From contig NZ_STGV01000005.1 in NCBI RefSeq assembly GCF_004912165.1, positions 124,001 through 188,000 on the forward strand: 64,000 nt of DNA, written 5' to 3'. A model generated the notes under the pieces. That model was not told the DNA's origin. It did no database searches and worked only from the letters and a program-made list of their open reading frames with translations. This document shows positions 9,726 through 19,758 of this stretch, piece by piece; position 1 is the first letter of the stretch, and each line of letters opens with the position of its first letter. The translations under genes and the position numbers were made by a program. The stretch is from Peteryoungia ipomoeae. Its GTDB lineage: Bacteria; Pseudomonadota; Alphaproteobacteria; Rhizobiales; Rhizobiaceae.

Positions 9726-10454
9726 TCAGTGATGGCCGCCTTCGAGATAGGCCGCCCGGACCGACGGATCGGCCAAGAGTTCCCGTCCCGTACCGCTCAT
9801 CGTCACCTTGCCGTTGACCATGACATAGGCACGGTCGGACAGCTTCAGTGCGGCAAAAGCGTTTTGCTCGACGAGGAAGACGGTCAGCCCCTCCTCCTTG
9901 TTGAGCCGCTTGATCTGCTCGAAGATGCCCTTGACGATCAGCGGCGCCAGACCAAGCGACGGCTCATCGAGAAGCAGAAGCTTGGGACGCGCCATCAGCG
10001 CGCGACCAATGGACAGCATCTGCTGCTCCCCACCGGAGAGCGTGCCGCCACGCTGGGCCTGACGTTCCTTCAGACGCGGAAACATGTCGAAAACCTTTTC
10101 GACGTCTTCCTTGAAGTATTTCAGGTTGTCGAGGCCCGCGCCCATCTGCAGATTTTCGAGCACCGTCATGCGCGGGAAAATGCGACGACCTTCCGGAGAC
10201 TGCGCGATGCGCTTTCGCGCGATCAGATGCGTCGGCATCTGCGTGATATCCTCGCCGTCGAAGATGACCTTGCCGGCCCGCGCCTGCGGTGACCCGCAGA
10301 TCGTCATCATCAGCGTCGACTTGCCGGCACCGTTGGCACCGATCAGCGATACGATTTCGCCCTTGTGCACTTCGACATCAACGCCGGAGAGCGCACGGAT
10401 ATTGCCATAGTACGTTTCTACGGCCTGTACTTTCAGAAGCGGTTCAGAGGACAT
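9726..10454 (-). CDS. livF: Branched-chain amino acid ABC transporter ATP-binding protein LivF/BraG
   Basis: 242 aa cytoplasmic ATPase. Walker A is GANGAGKST, the ABC signature LSGGEQQ, and Walker B LLLLDEPSLGL. Its length and TYYG...ALSGVD N terminus are typical of LivF. It pairs with LivG to energise import through LivH/LivM. The start codon shares its A with the stop of livG (1-bp TGATG-type overlap), showing translational coupling. Confidence 0.96.
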   Translation of the reverse strand: MSSEPLLKVQAVETYYGNIRALSGVDVEVHKGEIVSLIGANGAGKSTLMMTICGSPQARAGKVIFDGEDITQMPTHLIARKRIAQSPEGRRIFPRMTVLENLQMGAGLDNLKYFKEDVEKVFDMFPRLKERQAQRGGTLSGGEQQMLSIGRALMARPKLLLLDEPSLGLAPLIVKGIFEQIKRLNKEEGLTVFLVEQNAFAALKLSDRAYVMVNGKVTMSGTGRELLADPSVRAAYLEGGHH

Positions 10455-11326
10455 CAGTGTTCTCCCCCTGCAACGGCTTCGACTTCATGGATTGCTTCAT
10501 CCAGCTCTTCATCCTCGACACCCAGATAGGCCGCAATGACCTTCGGGTCGTTCTTCACGTGGTCGGGTGTGCCATCGGAGATCTTCTGGCCGTATTCCAG
10601 CACCACGACATGATCGGAAATCTGCATGACGACGGACATGTCGTGCTCGATCAGGAGCAGCGAGGCGCCCTCGTCCCGAATGCTGCGCAACAGGGTGTTA
10701 AGCGCCAGCGATTCCTTCGGATTGAGGCCAGCCGCCGGCTCATCGAGGCAAAGCAGCTCGGGTCCGGTGCACATGGCGCGGCAGATTTCCAGACGGCGCT
10801 GGGCGCCGTAGGAAAGATCGCCCGCCGGATCGTCGGCGCGATCGATGAGATCGGCCTTTTCCAGCCAGAACCGCGCCTTCTCGATCGCCTCTGCCGCCGC
10901 CTTCTTGTAGGCTGGCAGTCCGAGCAGGCCGAGAATGGTGTAACCGGAAGCCTTCATCAGCGCGTTGTGTTGCGCCACCAAAAGGTTCTCAAGCACGGTA
11001 AGGCCTGAGAAGAGCCGGATGTTCTGGAATGTGCGAGCAACCTTGGCCTTCTTGGTGATCTCGAAATCGGGCAGACGCTCCAGCAGATACTGATCGCCGG
11101 AGGCCTGATTCATCGTGATCATGCCCATGGTCGGCTTGTAGAAGCCGGTGATGCAATTGAAGACCGTGGTCTTGCCCGCACCGTTGGGGCCGATCAGCGC
11201 GGTGATGTCGCCGCGCTTGGCTTCGAAGGAGAAGTCGTTGATTGCCATCAGACCACCGAAGCGCATCGACAGATGCTCGACTTTCAGAATGGTGTCTTTG
11301 TTCATTGTCGTATTCCCGGAAGCCAT
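10454..11326 (-). CDS. livG: Branched-chain amino acid ABC transporter ATP-binding protein LivG/BraF
   Basis: 290 aa ATPase with Walker A GPNGAGKTT, signature LSYGAQRRLE and Walker B LLCLDEPAAGLN, plus the LivG-type insert between Walker A and signature. The C terminus ends in an acidic tail (YLGVEDEELDEAIHEVEA) characteristic of rhizobial copies. ATG 11326 overlaps the livM stop by one base; an alternative ATG lies seven codons inside. It forms the ATPase dimer with LivF. Confidence 0.96.
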   Translation of the reverse strand: MASGNTTMNKDTILKVEHLSMRFGGLMAINDFSFEAKRGDITALIGPNGAGKTTVFNCITGFYKPTMGMITMNQASGDQYLLERLPDFEITKKAKVARTFQNIRLFSGLTVLENLLVAQHNALMKASGYTILGLLGLPAYKKAAAEAIEKARFWLEKADLIDRADDPAGDLSYGAQRRLEICRAMCTGPELLCLDEPAAGLNPKESLALNTLLRSIRDEGASLLLIEHDMSVVMQISDHVVVLEYGQKISDGTPDHVKNDPKVIAAYLGVEDEELDEAIHEVEAVAGGEH

Positions 11327-12720
11327 CAGCCGTGACCTTCCTTGGTAAAGCTACCCGAGACAACCTTGCGCTCCTTGAGGAAGGCTGTCGGTTCCCGGCT
11401 GCCGACAAAGCCGCGCGGCTTGAACAGCATCACGATGACCATGGCAAGACCGAAGAGGATCATGCGGTAGAGCTCGGGCGTGAAGTCGGGACCGAAGATG
11501 TGCTTCAGGAACTCCATTTCGCGCAGGGCTTCCGTACCACCGATCATGACGATGGCGGCAACCGCAATGCCCGTCAAAGAGCCCATGCCGCCGAGGACGA
11601 CGATGGCGAGGATGACGGCGGATTCCAGAAAGACGAAGCTTTCCGGCGAAACGAAGCCCTGGCGGGCGGCGAAGAACGAGCCGGCGAAACCGCCGAACAT
11701 GGCACCGATCGCAAAGGCGGTCAGCTTGGTCGTCACCGTGTTGATGCCGAGCGAGCGGCAGGCGATCTCGTCTTCACGCAGCGCTTCCCAAGCACGGCCA
11801 ATCGGCATCCGGCGAAGCTTGATCGTGACATAGGCCGTCAGGCAGCAGAGCGCCAAGATCACGTAGAAGAGGTAGATCTTGTAGTAGGCGGACGACATCG
11901 GCAGATCGAAGGTCTTGGCGAAGCCGGTGGCCGACGCGTTGAACTCGATGCCGAAGAACGTCGCTTTCGGAATGCTCGAGATACCGAAGGTACCACGGGT
12001 CACGTCCTGCCAGTTGATCAGCACCAATCGGATGATTTCCCCGAAAGCGAGCGTCACGATGGCAAGATAGTCACCTCTCAGACGCAGCACCGGGAAGCCG
12101 AGAATGATACCCCAGAAGGCTGCAAGAATGCCGGCAAGCGGCAGGAGCAGCCAGAAGGACAGACCAAAATTCTGCGCAAGCAGCGCGTAGGAATAGGCGC
12201 CGACGGCGTAGAAGGCGACATAGCCGAGATCGAGCAGGCCGGCGAGACCGACGACGATGTTCAGCCCCCAGGCGAGCATGACGTAGATCAGGATCTGGAT
12301 GCCGAAGTTGTCGACATATTTCAGCGACCCTTGAACACCCGTCAGCATGACGATCACGGGCGGGTAGAGGATGAGCGCCAGAAGCGCGATCTTCAGGAAA
12401 TGCGTCTTGAAGAAGGCGGGCTTGGCATCGATCTCGTGGACCGGGACCGCGGCCGATTTCTTTTCCTTGCGCGCATAATACCAGGGCGCCAGGAAGGCGA
12501 CCATGGCGAAGCGACCGCCAGCGGCGATGGCGACAAAGGCGGCGAGAAGCCCCCAGCGCGGATACCAGATCAGCTCATTGGCCATGTTCTGATCGGTCTT
12601 GATGCCGATATAGAGACTGAACAGACCAAGGGCCAGAAGACCGGCAAACAGGCCTTCCTTGATGGCGCGCGCAAGCGTGCCGGACGAAGCGGCAGTGTTT
12701 CCGTTTACAGACGTTGTCAT
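11326..12720 (-). CDS. livM: Branched-chain amino acid ABC transporter permease LivM/BraE
   Basis: 464 aa inner-membrane permease. An N-terminal extension with two spans (about 30-115) precedes the LivM core, which contains [16 protein letters not shown] and the EAA-like loop near [20 protein letters not shown], where the ATPase docks. I chose ATG 12720 (MTTSVNG...), which lies 4 bp beyond the livH stop and behind AGAAGG; the upstream start at 12753 would overlap livH and is less likely. Confidence 0.95.
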   Translation of the reverse strand: MTTSVNGNTAASSGTLARAIKEGLFAGLLALGLFSLYIGIKTDQNMANELIWYPRWGLLAAFVAIAAGGRFAMVAFLAPWYYARKEKKSAAVPVHEIDAKPAFFKTHFLKIALLALILYPPVIVMLTGVQGSLKYVDNFGIQILIYVMLAWGLNIVVGLAGLLDLGYVAFYAVGAYSYALLAQNFGLSFWLLLPLAGILAAFWGIILGFPVLRLRGDYLAIVTLAFGEIIRLVLINWQDVTRGTFGISSIPKATFFGIEFNASATGFAKTFDLPMSSAYYKIYLFYVILALCCLTAYVTIKLRRMPIGRAWEALREDEIACRSLGINTVTTKLTAFAIGAMFGGFAGSFFAARQGFVSPESFVFLESAVILAIVVLGGMGSLTGIAVAAIVMIGGTEALREMEFLKHIFGPDFTPELYRMILFGLAMVIVMLFKPRGFVGSREPTAFLKERKVVSGSFTKEGHG

Positions 12721-12724
12721 CAGA

Positions 12725-13627
12725 TCAAACCTTCTCGACTTCCGGACGTCCAAGGATGCCCGTGGGCTTGAAGATCAGCACGAAAGCCAGGATCGCGAAG
12801 GTCGCGACATCCTTGTAGGCGATGCTGAAATAGGCAGACCACAAGGACTCGATGAGACCGATCAGCAGGCCGCCGAGCACGGCACCCGGGAGAGAGCCGA
12901 TGCCACCCAGGACGGCAGCCGTGAAGGCCTTGACGCCCGGAATGAAGCCGTCATGGAACGAGGCAACACCGTAATACATCAGGTACATGGTCCCGGCGAC
13001 GGCAGCGAGTGCAGCCCCCATCACGAAGGTGACAGAGATCGTGCGATCAACGTCGACGCCGAGAAGCGCCGCCATCTTGCGGTCCTGCTCCGTGGCGCGC
13101 TGCGCGCGTCCGAGCGGCGTCTTGTTGACGATGTACCAAAAGGCCGCAAGCAGAACCGCGGTTACGACCACGATGATCACCTGCTTGAGCGCGATGGTGA
13201 CGTTGCCGATATGCAGGACATCGCTGACCAGCGGCGGGATCGGCTTGTTGCGCGGACCCTGCGAGATCTGGATGAAGTTCGACAGAACGATCGACATGCC
13301 GATCGCCGTGATCAGCGGCGCAAGGCGGAAGGAACCGCGCAGCGGACGATAGGCCACCCGCTCGATCGTCCAGTTCCACAGACCTGTCATCAACATTGCG
13401 ATGATCAGCATGATCAATAGCGCAAGCGCCACCGGAATGCCGGCAAAGAAGGATGTCAGGATGAGGAAGACGATGAGGGCAGCGAAGCCGCCAAGCATGA
13501 AGATATCGCCATGGGCGAAGTTGATCATGCCGATAATGCCGTAAACCATCGTATAGCCGATAGCCACGAGGCCATAGATGGATCCAAGTGTCAGCCCGTT
13601 GATGAGCTGCTGGATGAAGTACTCCAT
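12725..13627 (-). CDS. livH: Branched-chain amino acid ABC transporter permease LivH/BraD
   Basis: 300 aa inner-membrane permease with about eight spans. The N terminus ([20 protein letters not shown]) and the docking loop [21 protein letters not shown] are typical of LivH. It is the first gene of the five-gene run livH-livM-livG-livF-DUF6867, with livK after that, so the operon promoter should lie in 13628-13900. Confidence 0.96.
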   Translation of the reverse strand: MEYFIQQLINGLTLGSIYGLVAIGYTMVYGIIGMINFAHGDIFMLGGFAALIVFLILTSFFAGIPVALALLIMLIIAMLMTGLWNWTIERVAYRPLRGSFRLAPLITAIGMSIVLSNFIQISQGPRNKPIPPLVSDVLHIGNVTIALKQVIIVVVTAVLLAAFWYIVNKTPLGRAQRATEQDRKMAALLGVDVDRTISVTFVMGAALAAVAGTMYLMYYGVASFHDGFIPGVKAFTAAVLGGIGSLPGAVLGGLLIGLIESLWSAYFSIAYKDVATFAILAFVLIFKPTGILGRPEVEKV

Positions 13628-13830
13628 GTATTATCCCCCGGACGCATCTTGATGCTGCGTCTCATTTTGTTGTCCCTTTCGGGCGTAGGCGTCGGAGATT
13701 CCATACCGGTTCATCGAAAAATGTGAAGCTAAAAAGGCAGTCAGCGATGAAAATGTTACTGATAACCAACAGTTTGACGCCTAAGCCATCACAAAAGACG
13801 GGTTTGAGGCAGAAAAAGCTTATGAATTCA

Positions 13831-13858
13831 GCAGGTCGCCCCAGGCGACCTGCTTTTT
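13831..13858 (+). terminator. Orphan intrinsic terminator reading on the + strand
   Basis: Perfect 10-bp stem GCAGGTCGCC / GGCGACCTGC with a 3-nt loop, followed directly by TTTTT on the + strand. The flanking genes (livH and the dimethylglycine dehydrogenase-like gene) are both on the - strand, so no annotated gene uses it in this direction. On the - strand the stem is not followed by a T run until about 10 nt later. Confidence 0.65.
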
Positions 13859-13900
13859 ACGCTTTCGCATGAATGCAGAGCCTTTGTTTCAAAAACAAGA

Positions 13901-16327
13901 TCAGCTGCGCATCCGCGACCCATTTGCATCAAATAGCGACATGGGCTGCAGTGTCGCAGACACGGAATCCCCAAGAATTTCGAGGCTCCAGCCGTCCACT
14001 TCGTCAGCCAGCGCCTTTGGAACATAGCCCATCGCCACCGAGACATTGCTGGCATGGGCATATCCGCCAGAGGTCACCCAGCCACAGACTTCCCCGTTAA
14101 ACGAGATCGGTTCGTCACCGAGCACATCGGCATCCTTCGCATCGACCACGAAGGTGCGCAGTCGCAGTGCTCCACCGGATAGCTTTTCCTCGAGCGCCGC
14201 CTGCTTGCCGATGAAGCTCACATCTTTCTTGAGCGCCACGAACCGCGATAGCCCGGCTTCCAGCGGTCCGTAAAGCGGCCGGTACTCGCGCGACCAGCTG
14301 CCGAACCCCTTTTCGAGGCGGAGCGCGTTGAGGGCCCGGAGGCCAAACAGCGAAATGCCGAACTCAGCCCCCGCCTCCATCAGCGCATCGAAGAGGTAGC
14401 GCTGATATTCCGGTCGCATCCAGATCTCGTAGCCGAGATCGCCAGTATAGCTCACACGTCCGACCAGCGCCGGCGCCATGCCGAGATCCATTTCCCGGAC
14501 CGACATGAAGGGCATGGCCTCATCCGAAACATCCAGATGCGTCAGCTTGGCGAGCACCTCGCGCGATTTCGGCCCGGCGATCGATAGCCCCACCAGACTG
14601 AGATTAAGCGCCTCGATGTCGACGGAGCCATCTTCCGGCAGATGGCTCTCGAACCAGCGCATGTGGTAGTCCTCTGCAATGCCGGAACCGATGATGAGAA
14701 AATCCTCGTCATCGAGATTGGCGACGGTAAAATCGCCGATCAGCTTGCCGGCCTCGTTCAGCATCGGCGCCAGCGCCATGCGTCCGACTTCCGGCAGATT
14801 GCAGGCAAGCATGCGGTCGAGCCAGTCATGTGCGCCCTCCCCGCTTACCATGTATTTGGCAAAGCCCGAGGTCTCCATGAGACCGACGCTGTCGCGAACG
14901 GCCTTCGCCTCGCGGCCGACCGCCTCGAAGTCGGTCGAGCGGCGCCACGAAAACGCGTCCTCCACACCTTCGGGCGCAAACCAGAGCGCCGTCTCCAGGC
15001 CATAGGAGGCCCCGAACACGGCACCGGCAGCTTTCAGCCTATCGTAGATCGGCGTGGTAAGAAGCGGACGGCCCGCCGGCAGCTCCTCATTCGGATAGCG
15101 GATCGAGAAGCGGCGGGAATAGTTCTCGCGCACCTTGGCATTGGTATAGGCGAGCGTCGCGTAGTCGCCGTAGCGGCAGACATCCATGGCAAAGACGTCA
15201 AAGCCCGGATCGCCATTGATGATCCACTGGGCGAGCGCGAGGCCAACACCGCCGCCCTGGGAGAAGCCCGCCATCACAGCGCAAGCCGACCAGAAATTCG
15301 TCATGCCGCGCACCGGTCCGACCAGAGGGTTGCCATCCGGCGAGAAGGTGAAGGGGCCGTTGATGATCTTCTTGATGCCGGCGTTGTTGAAGGCCGGGAA
15401 ATGTCGGAAGCCGACTTCCAGCTCGCCGGTGATGCGCTCGAGATCTTCCGCCAGCAGTTCATGGCCGAAGGTCCAGGGCGTTTCGATCGGCGACCAAGGG
15501 CGGCAATCCTTTTCATAGGTCCCCATCAGCATGCCGTTGCGCTCCTGGCGGATATAGATCTCGCCGTCGAAGTCGACGCAGTGCATCAGCTCCTTACCGG
15601 TCGTCTTGTTGAACTCGATGACCTCGGGCATGTCCTCGGTGATCAGATACATGTGCTCCATGGCGAGCACCGGCAGTTCCAGCCCGACCATGCGACCGAC
15701 TTCGCGCGCCCAGAGGCCGGCGGCATTGACGACATGCTCGGCCCGGATCTCGCCCTTGTTTGTAATCACCCGCCAGGTGCCGTCCTCCAGCTGCACCAGA
15801 TCCTCGACCTTGGTGTGCAGATAGATCTCGGCACCGTTCTTCTTCGCCGATTTCGCATAGGCATGCGTGGTGCCATAGGGGTCGAGATGGCCCTCATGCG
15901 GATCGAAGACCGCGCCGACGAACTGCTTGGGATCAAGCAGCGGCATCATCTCATGCGCCTCCTGCGCGGAAATCAGCGTCGCCTCACCGCCTGAATACTT
16001 GCCCTTGGCCAAGAGCGACTTCATCCAGTCGAAACGCTCATTGGTTGCCGCCAGCATCAGGCCCGAAGTCATGTGCAGACCGATATCCTGGCCGGAATAC
16101 TCCTCGATCTCCTTGTAGAGCTCGACGGTATATTTCTGCAGCTTGGCAACGTTCGGATCGCCATTGATCGTGTGCATGCCGCCGGCCGCATGCCACGTCG
16201 AACCGGAGGTGAGCTCCGAACGCTCCAGGAGCACGACGTCGGTCCAGCCGAACTTGGTCAGGTGGTACAGCACCGAACACCCGACGACACCTCCGCCGAT
16301 CACGACGACACGTGCATGGCTCTTCAT
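13901..16327 (-). CDS. Dimethylglycine dehydrogenase-like FAD enzyme with folate-binding GcvT domain
   Basis: 808 aa. The N-terminal DAO domain carries the FAD dinucleotide motif VVVIGGGVVGCS and the flavinylation motif GSTWHAAGG, whose His is the covalent FAD site in mammalian dimethylglycine and sarcosine dehydrogenases. A FAO_M-like middle and a C-terminal aminomethyltransferase (GcvT plus C-terminal barrel, from about residue 430) would pass the methyl carbon to tetrahydrofolate. ATG 16327 follows GGAGCG; the frame extends 24 codons further without support. The likely reaction is demethylation of dimethylglycine (or sarcosine) from betaine breakdown, consistent with soxBDAG 3.4 kb away on the same strand; substrate preference among the family is uncertain. 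Confidence 0.88.
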   Translation of the reverse strand: MKSHARVVVIGGGVVGCSVLYHLTKFGWTDVVLLERSELTSGSTWHAAGGMHTINGDPNVAKLQKYTVELYKEIEEYSGQDIGLHMTSGLMLAATNERFDWMKSLLAKGKYSGGEATLISAQEAHEMMPLLDPKQFVGAVFDPHEGHLDPYGTTHAYAKSAKKNGAEIYLHTKVEDLVQLEDGTWRVITNKGEIRAEHVVNAAGLWAREVGRMVGLELPVLAMEHMYLITEDMPEVIEFNKTTGKELMHCVDFDGEIYIRQERNGMLMGTYEKDCRPWSPIETPWTFGHELLAEDLERITGELEVGFRHFPAFNNAGIKKIINGPFTFSPDGNPLVGPVRGMTNFWSACAVMAGFSQGGGVGLALAQWIINGDPGFDVFAMDVCRYGDYATLAYTNAKVRENYSRRFSIRYPNEELPAGRPLLTTPIYDRLKAAGAVFGASYGLETALWFAPEGVEDAFSWRRSTDFEAVGREAKAVRDSVGLMETSGFAKYMVSGEGAHDWLDRMLACNLPEVGRMALAPMLNEAGKLIGDFTVANLDDEDFLIIGSGIAEDYHMRWFESHLPEDGSVDIEALNLSLVGLSIAGPKSREVLAKLTHLDVSDEAMPFMSVREMDLGMAPALVGRVSYTGDLGYEIWMRPEYQRYLFDALMEAGAEFGISLFGLRALNALRLEKGFGSWSREYRPLYGPLEAGLSRFVALKKDVSFIGKQAALEEKLSGGALRLRTFVVDAKDADVLGDEPISFNGEVCGWVTSGGYAHASNVSVAMGYVPKALADEVDGWSLEILGDSVSATLQPMSLFDANGSRMRS

Positions 16328-16464
16328 GGAAAACGCTCCCTCTGGCGCAGTGGTTGACGCGACAAAGCTAGAATGCGCGCAGGAAAGCCAGAAGACCACG
16401 CTGCGACGAAAGATGTCGCATCATTGATAGCGAGTGTTCTATGGCCGGCGTGGGGCTAGATGTT

Positions 16465-16761
16465 TCACACCTCAAGTTCCTGACCATGCGACGCAATTCG
16501 CAGGATGATCACCTCTTCCCCTTCGACAAGAAAGGCGATGCTCACGTGCCGCTCAAAGCCCACGACCCGCAGGCCTTCCCGGATGTCATTGCGCAGGCTC
16601 CCGCGCATGGGGAATGTCTGAAAGGCTTCCAGAAAGCGGCGGATACGCAGAACGTAACCGCGCGCGATCACAGGCGAAGCGCTGGCAGATCGGACATACA
16701 GATAGATATTTCTAAGATCTTTTTCCGCTGAAGGCACGAGCCGCACGGCATATCGCTTCAT
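16465..16761 (-). CDS. RelE/ParE-family toxin
   Basis: 98 aa. The fold pattern matches ParE: start KRYAVRLVPSAEKDLRNIY, a central FPMRGSLRNDIREGLRVVGF segment, and the end VIILRIASHGQEL. Toxins of this family act on gyrase (ParE) or on mRNA at the ribosome (RelE); the sequence favours ParE-like. It overlaps the antitoxin stop by 4 bp (ATGA), the usual antitoxin-first order. Confidence 0.88.
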   Translation of the reverse strand: MKRYAVRLVPSAEKDLRNIYLYVRSASASPVIARGYVLRIRRFLEAFQTFPMRGSLRNDIREGLRVVGFERHVSIAFLVEGEEVIILRIASHGQELEV

Positions 16762-17039
16762 CGCGCCGCGCGCTCGGAAGCTGACATGAAGCTATCGAGG
16801 TCAGAAAATGCGTCCTCGATTGACTTCTTTGCGCCCGGGTGGGCCTTGAATTCGTCGTAGGCCTGCGCGACGTCCTCGCGTAACCAACGCTCAAGCGTTG
16901 ACTCTTTCAGAGCGAGCGCCTTCAACCCCTCGCTCACAACTTCAATCTCCGTGGCAAATTCGCCCGAGGCGACCTTCGCGCGAACGAGTTCTGCCATGTC
17001 TGCCGGCAAGGTGATTGTCAGCGATGCGGTTTTCGACAT
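16758..17039 (-). CDS. ParD-like ribbon-helix-helix antitoxin
   Basis: 93 aa. The N terminus SLTITLPADMAELVRAKV is a ribbon-helix-helix DNA-binding strand and helix; the C-terminal part (LERWLREDVAQAYDEFKA) is the toxin-binding helix region. I chose ATG 17039 (MSKTAS); the frame opens at 17066 but adds nine residues without the family pattern. It should repress its own operon from the region upstream of 17039, where only 53 bp separate it from the metallophosphoesterase stop. Confidence 0.88.
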   Translation of the reverse strand: MSKTASLTITLPADMAELVRAKVASGEFATEIEVVSEGLKALALKESTLERWLREDVAQAYDEFKAHPGAKKSIEDAFSDLDSFMSASERAAR

Positions 17040-17092
17040 CAGGCTCGCCCTTTCTGGTTCAAGCATAGCACAGACGTCTGATCTGGCTAGAC

Positions 17093-18259
17093 TTACGTGC
17101 CACCATCACGCTGATGCCCAGCTCTCAACGTAAACTCCGTCAGCTCCGCCGGCACGCCGATCCTGAGCGCAAATCCGGGCCAGAGGCCGGTTCCGTTGTT
17201 GACGTAGAGCTGCATGGTGCCGACCTGGTAGAAGCCCGAGACATAGCCGTTGTTCGCGCGGGCGACGATCTGGTCGAGCCCCCGGACCATGCCGCCATGG
17301 GTGTGGCCGGAGAGCTGCAGAGCAACGCCCTGACTTGCCGCGCGCGCGGCAAGACGCGGCTGATGATCGAGCAGGATGATCGGTGCCTCCGGCGGCGCAC
17401 CGCGCAGCGCCTTGGCAACATCAGGCTCGATCGCACCGGCCATGCGCGCCGAAAGGTCCGTGACACCCGCCACGACGAGCCGGCCATCACCGCGGGCGAT
17501 CACCGCGTGTTCGTTGGCGAGGATCCGCATGTTGAGGCCGGGCAGATGGGCGAGCCAACGGTCGATTTCGAAGAAATACTCGTGATTGCCGGGCACCGTC
17601 AGCACCCCGTCCCGCGCCTTGAGGTCTGCCAAAGGCGCAATGTCTTCCCGCCGGATATCGACGCTGCCGTCGATCAGATCACCCGTGATGACGATCAGAT
17701 CGGCATCAAGCGCATTTGTCTTCTCAACCACGCGCCGCGCCCAGTCGCGGGTAAAGAGCCGGCTGATATGGAGGTCCGTCAGCTGCACCATCCGGTAGCC
17801 GTCGAGATCGGGCGAAAGGCCAGGGATCGTCACCTCGATCTGTTTCAGTGGCGGCACGCGGATCGCCTGCGCAATCCCGAAGCTCGCGAGACCGACAGCC
17901 GCCACCCCCATGCCATAGCGGATACCGGGCGGAACCGCCGGGAAGGACCAGTTGACGGCAAAGATCAGGATGCTGATGATGTCGAGCAGAACCTGCATGG
18001 CGGCAAGCAGCACGATCGCCCCGAAAAACAGGTTGAAGCCAATCACCACCGGCCGCGGGAATTCCGGCGCAAACACCGATCCGGAGGTAAAGCGGCTGAA
18101 GAGATGATATTGCGAGGCAAGGAGCAAGAACGCTGCGAGCAACAGTTTCACGATCCACGGCCACGGCAAGGGCGCAATGAAGCGGGTTGCCACGATCAGC
18201 CAGGGCAGCGAAAACATCAGATGGAACATCAGGAAACCGGAATTGCGGCGGTCGATCAC
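17093..18259 (-). CDS. Membrane-anchored metallophosphoesterase (YkuE/YaeI-like)
   Basis: 388 aa. Four or five N-terminal membrane spans (to about residue 130) precede a calcineurin-like phosphoesterase domain with all metal motifs: QLTDLHISR, ITGDLIDG, VPGNHEYFF, SGHTHGG and the C-terminal NNGTGLWPGF typical of the group acting on lipid or envelope phosphates. The catalytic domain follows the last span; its side of the membrane is not certain. It stands between the toxin-antitoxin pair and the sox region, on the same strand as both. Confidence 0.87.
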   Translation of the reverse strand: MIDRRNSGFLMFHLMFSLPWLIVATRFIAPLPWPWIVKLLLAAFLLLASQYHLFSRFTSGSVFAPEFPRPVVIGFNLFFGAIVLLAAMQVLLDIISILIFAVNWSFPAVPPGIRYGMGVAAVGLASFGIAQAIRVPPLKQIEVTIPGLSPDLDGYRMVQLTDLHISRLFTRDWARRVVEKTNALDADLIVITGDLIDGSVDIRREDIAPLADLKARDGVLTVPGNHEYFFEIDRWLAHLPGLNMRILANEHAVIARGDGRLVVAGVTDLSARMAGAIEPDVAKALRGAPPEAPIILLDHQPRLAARAASQGVALQLSGHTHGGMVRGLDQIVARANNGYVSGFYQVGTMQLYVNNGTGLWPGFALRIGVPAELTEFTLRAGHQRDGGT

Positions 18260-18393
18260 GTCGGGCGCAACTGCCCGGTCGCCGACCTGGGGTGGGGACA
18301 GACTTGCCCATATGGGGTCAGCGTCGGCAACGACAAGTGCAGGTGACGTGTTTCCGGCCTACTAAGCAAGGTCACGCTGCCGCGAAACACTCT

Positions 18394-19656
18394 CTAGCTA
18401 TATTCGCGAAACGCGCGATAAGCCTGGTCAAGGGCTCCGAGACGATCATGGGTCGGCAGGAGGCTGAAAACCAATCGATCGCGACCGGACAACGGCAGGT
18501 GGTCGATAAGCCAGTCGGCGAGAAAAGCGGTCTCGTCTGCAGCGGCGAGCCGCAGGGCTTCATAGCCCGCAAGCCCGTCCAGCCGCTTCGCCAGAGCACC
18601 GCCACTGCCAAGATCCGCCAGGATCTCAGCCTTGAACGCGACGACATCGACGCGCATCGGACCATCCTCGACCGTGGCGAGCGGAGAGATCTGCACCGTT
18701 GCAAGCGCATCTGCCGGCAAGGGTCTGGGGCCACGTCGAAACAAGCCGTGCCGCTCGGGCGGCAGGAATTTGCCATCCCGGCAAAATCCCTCGACGGCTG
18801 CGATCTGAACAGCATGCTCGGCTTTGAAACTGAAGGTCCGCTGCTCCTGCGGACGCCCGCGCATTCCGTGACAGGAGGCGATCACCGCTGGCGCACCGGG
18901 CGAAAGATCGGCAGCGACAACAAAGGGAATGTCGAAGATCGCAAAATCGTCGGCACCAGGCGGAACTGCAGCCTTGATCGGCGCTTCACCGCAGGTCTCG
19001 AAGGCGCGGCCGACAGGGGCGATATTGGCGGAGACGAAGGCAGGATAGATGCGGTCGAAATCGATGGGATCCGACGGATAAGGCCGAGAGACGTATGGCT
19101 CGTCGCTGGCGGTCGCCTTGCGCGAGCCAATGAGGTTGGGCGGTCGACGGGCCGGATCGATCGCACGACCTTCCAGCGGCGAAAACGCAACCACATAATT
19201 TGGCAGAGTGTCGTGGCCATTCTCACCAGCGCCGGGCTCGGCCTCCCACTCGACCGCCGTCACGGTCACGGCATAGTCGCCATCGGCAAGCTCAAACCAG
19301 AACTCCTCGCTGTCGGCCGGATCTGTCATTTTTTCAACGCCGGGCAAGGCATCCGAATTGTCGACGAAGACCCGACCATCACGGACGCGATACGGGAAAA
19401 CCCAACTCGGCCCGGCAAATTCCTGCTCCCGCGCGGTCATGTCTCCCGTCGTCAGCCGCAGCTTGAAGACGCCGTCCGATCCCGTACACCAGGCAATCAA
19501 CCTCCGGGCAGCACTTTCCACCGGATAGACGAAGGTTTCGGCATACCAGGCGATTGGCCACTGCTCGGCATGGCCGAGATCCTCAGGGTGGAAAATCACA
19601 AGATGGGCGACGTCGGTCGCAAGCACCATCGTTTTCGAAACCTGCTGCACAACCAC
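18394..19656 (-). CDS. Conserved hypothetical protein downstream of sox operon
   Basis: 420 aa, no family I can name with confidence. It has no signal peptide or membrane span; composition is mixed alpha/beta with many short Pro/Asp turns. The start is either GTG 19656 (after GGAAGGG) or ATG 19629. It begins 102 bp after soxG on the same strand and could be the last gene of that operon, but nothing in its sequence points to sarcosine metabolism. Confidence 0.6.
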   Translation of the reverse strand: MVVQQVSKTMVLATDVAHLVIFHPEDLGHAEQWPIAWYAETFVYPVESAARRLIAWCTGSDGVFKLRLTTGDMTAREQEFAGPSWVFPYRVRDGRVFVDNSDALPGVEKMTDPADSEEFWFELADGDYAVTVTAVEWEAEPGAGENGHDTLPNYVVAFSPLEGRAIDPARRPPNLIGSRKATASDEPYVSRPYPSDPIDFDRIYPAFVSANIAPVGRAFETCGEAPIKAAVPPGADDFAIFDIPFVVAADLSPGAPAVIASCHGMRGRPQEQRTFSFKAEHAVQIAAVEGFCRDGKFLPPERHGLFRRGPRPLPADALATVQISPLATVEDGPMRVDVVAFKAEILADLGSGGALAKRLDGLAGYEALRLAAADETAFLADWLIDHLPLSGRDRLVFSLLPTHDRLGALDQAYRAFREYS

Positions 19657-19758
19657 GCCCTTCCGGTCCCCGGCACATCACTGATCCAAGGAGTAGTATC
19701 GCCGAAGATTACCCTCAAGGTCAGTCGTCACAGGCCAGAGCACCGGTGAAAGCACCTG

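Noticed and set aside
13831-13858. Terminator of the dimethylglycine dehydrogenase-like gene
   Set aside because: On the - strand the stem is not followed directly by a T run, so the orientation fits the + strand better.
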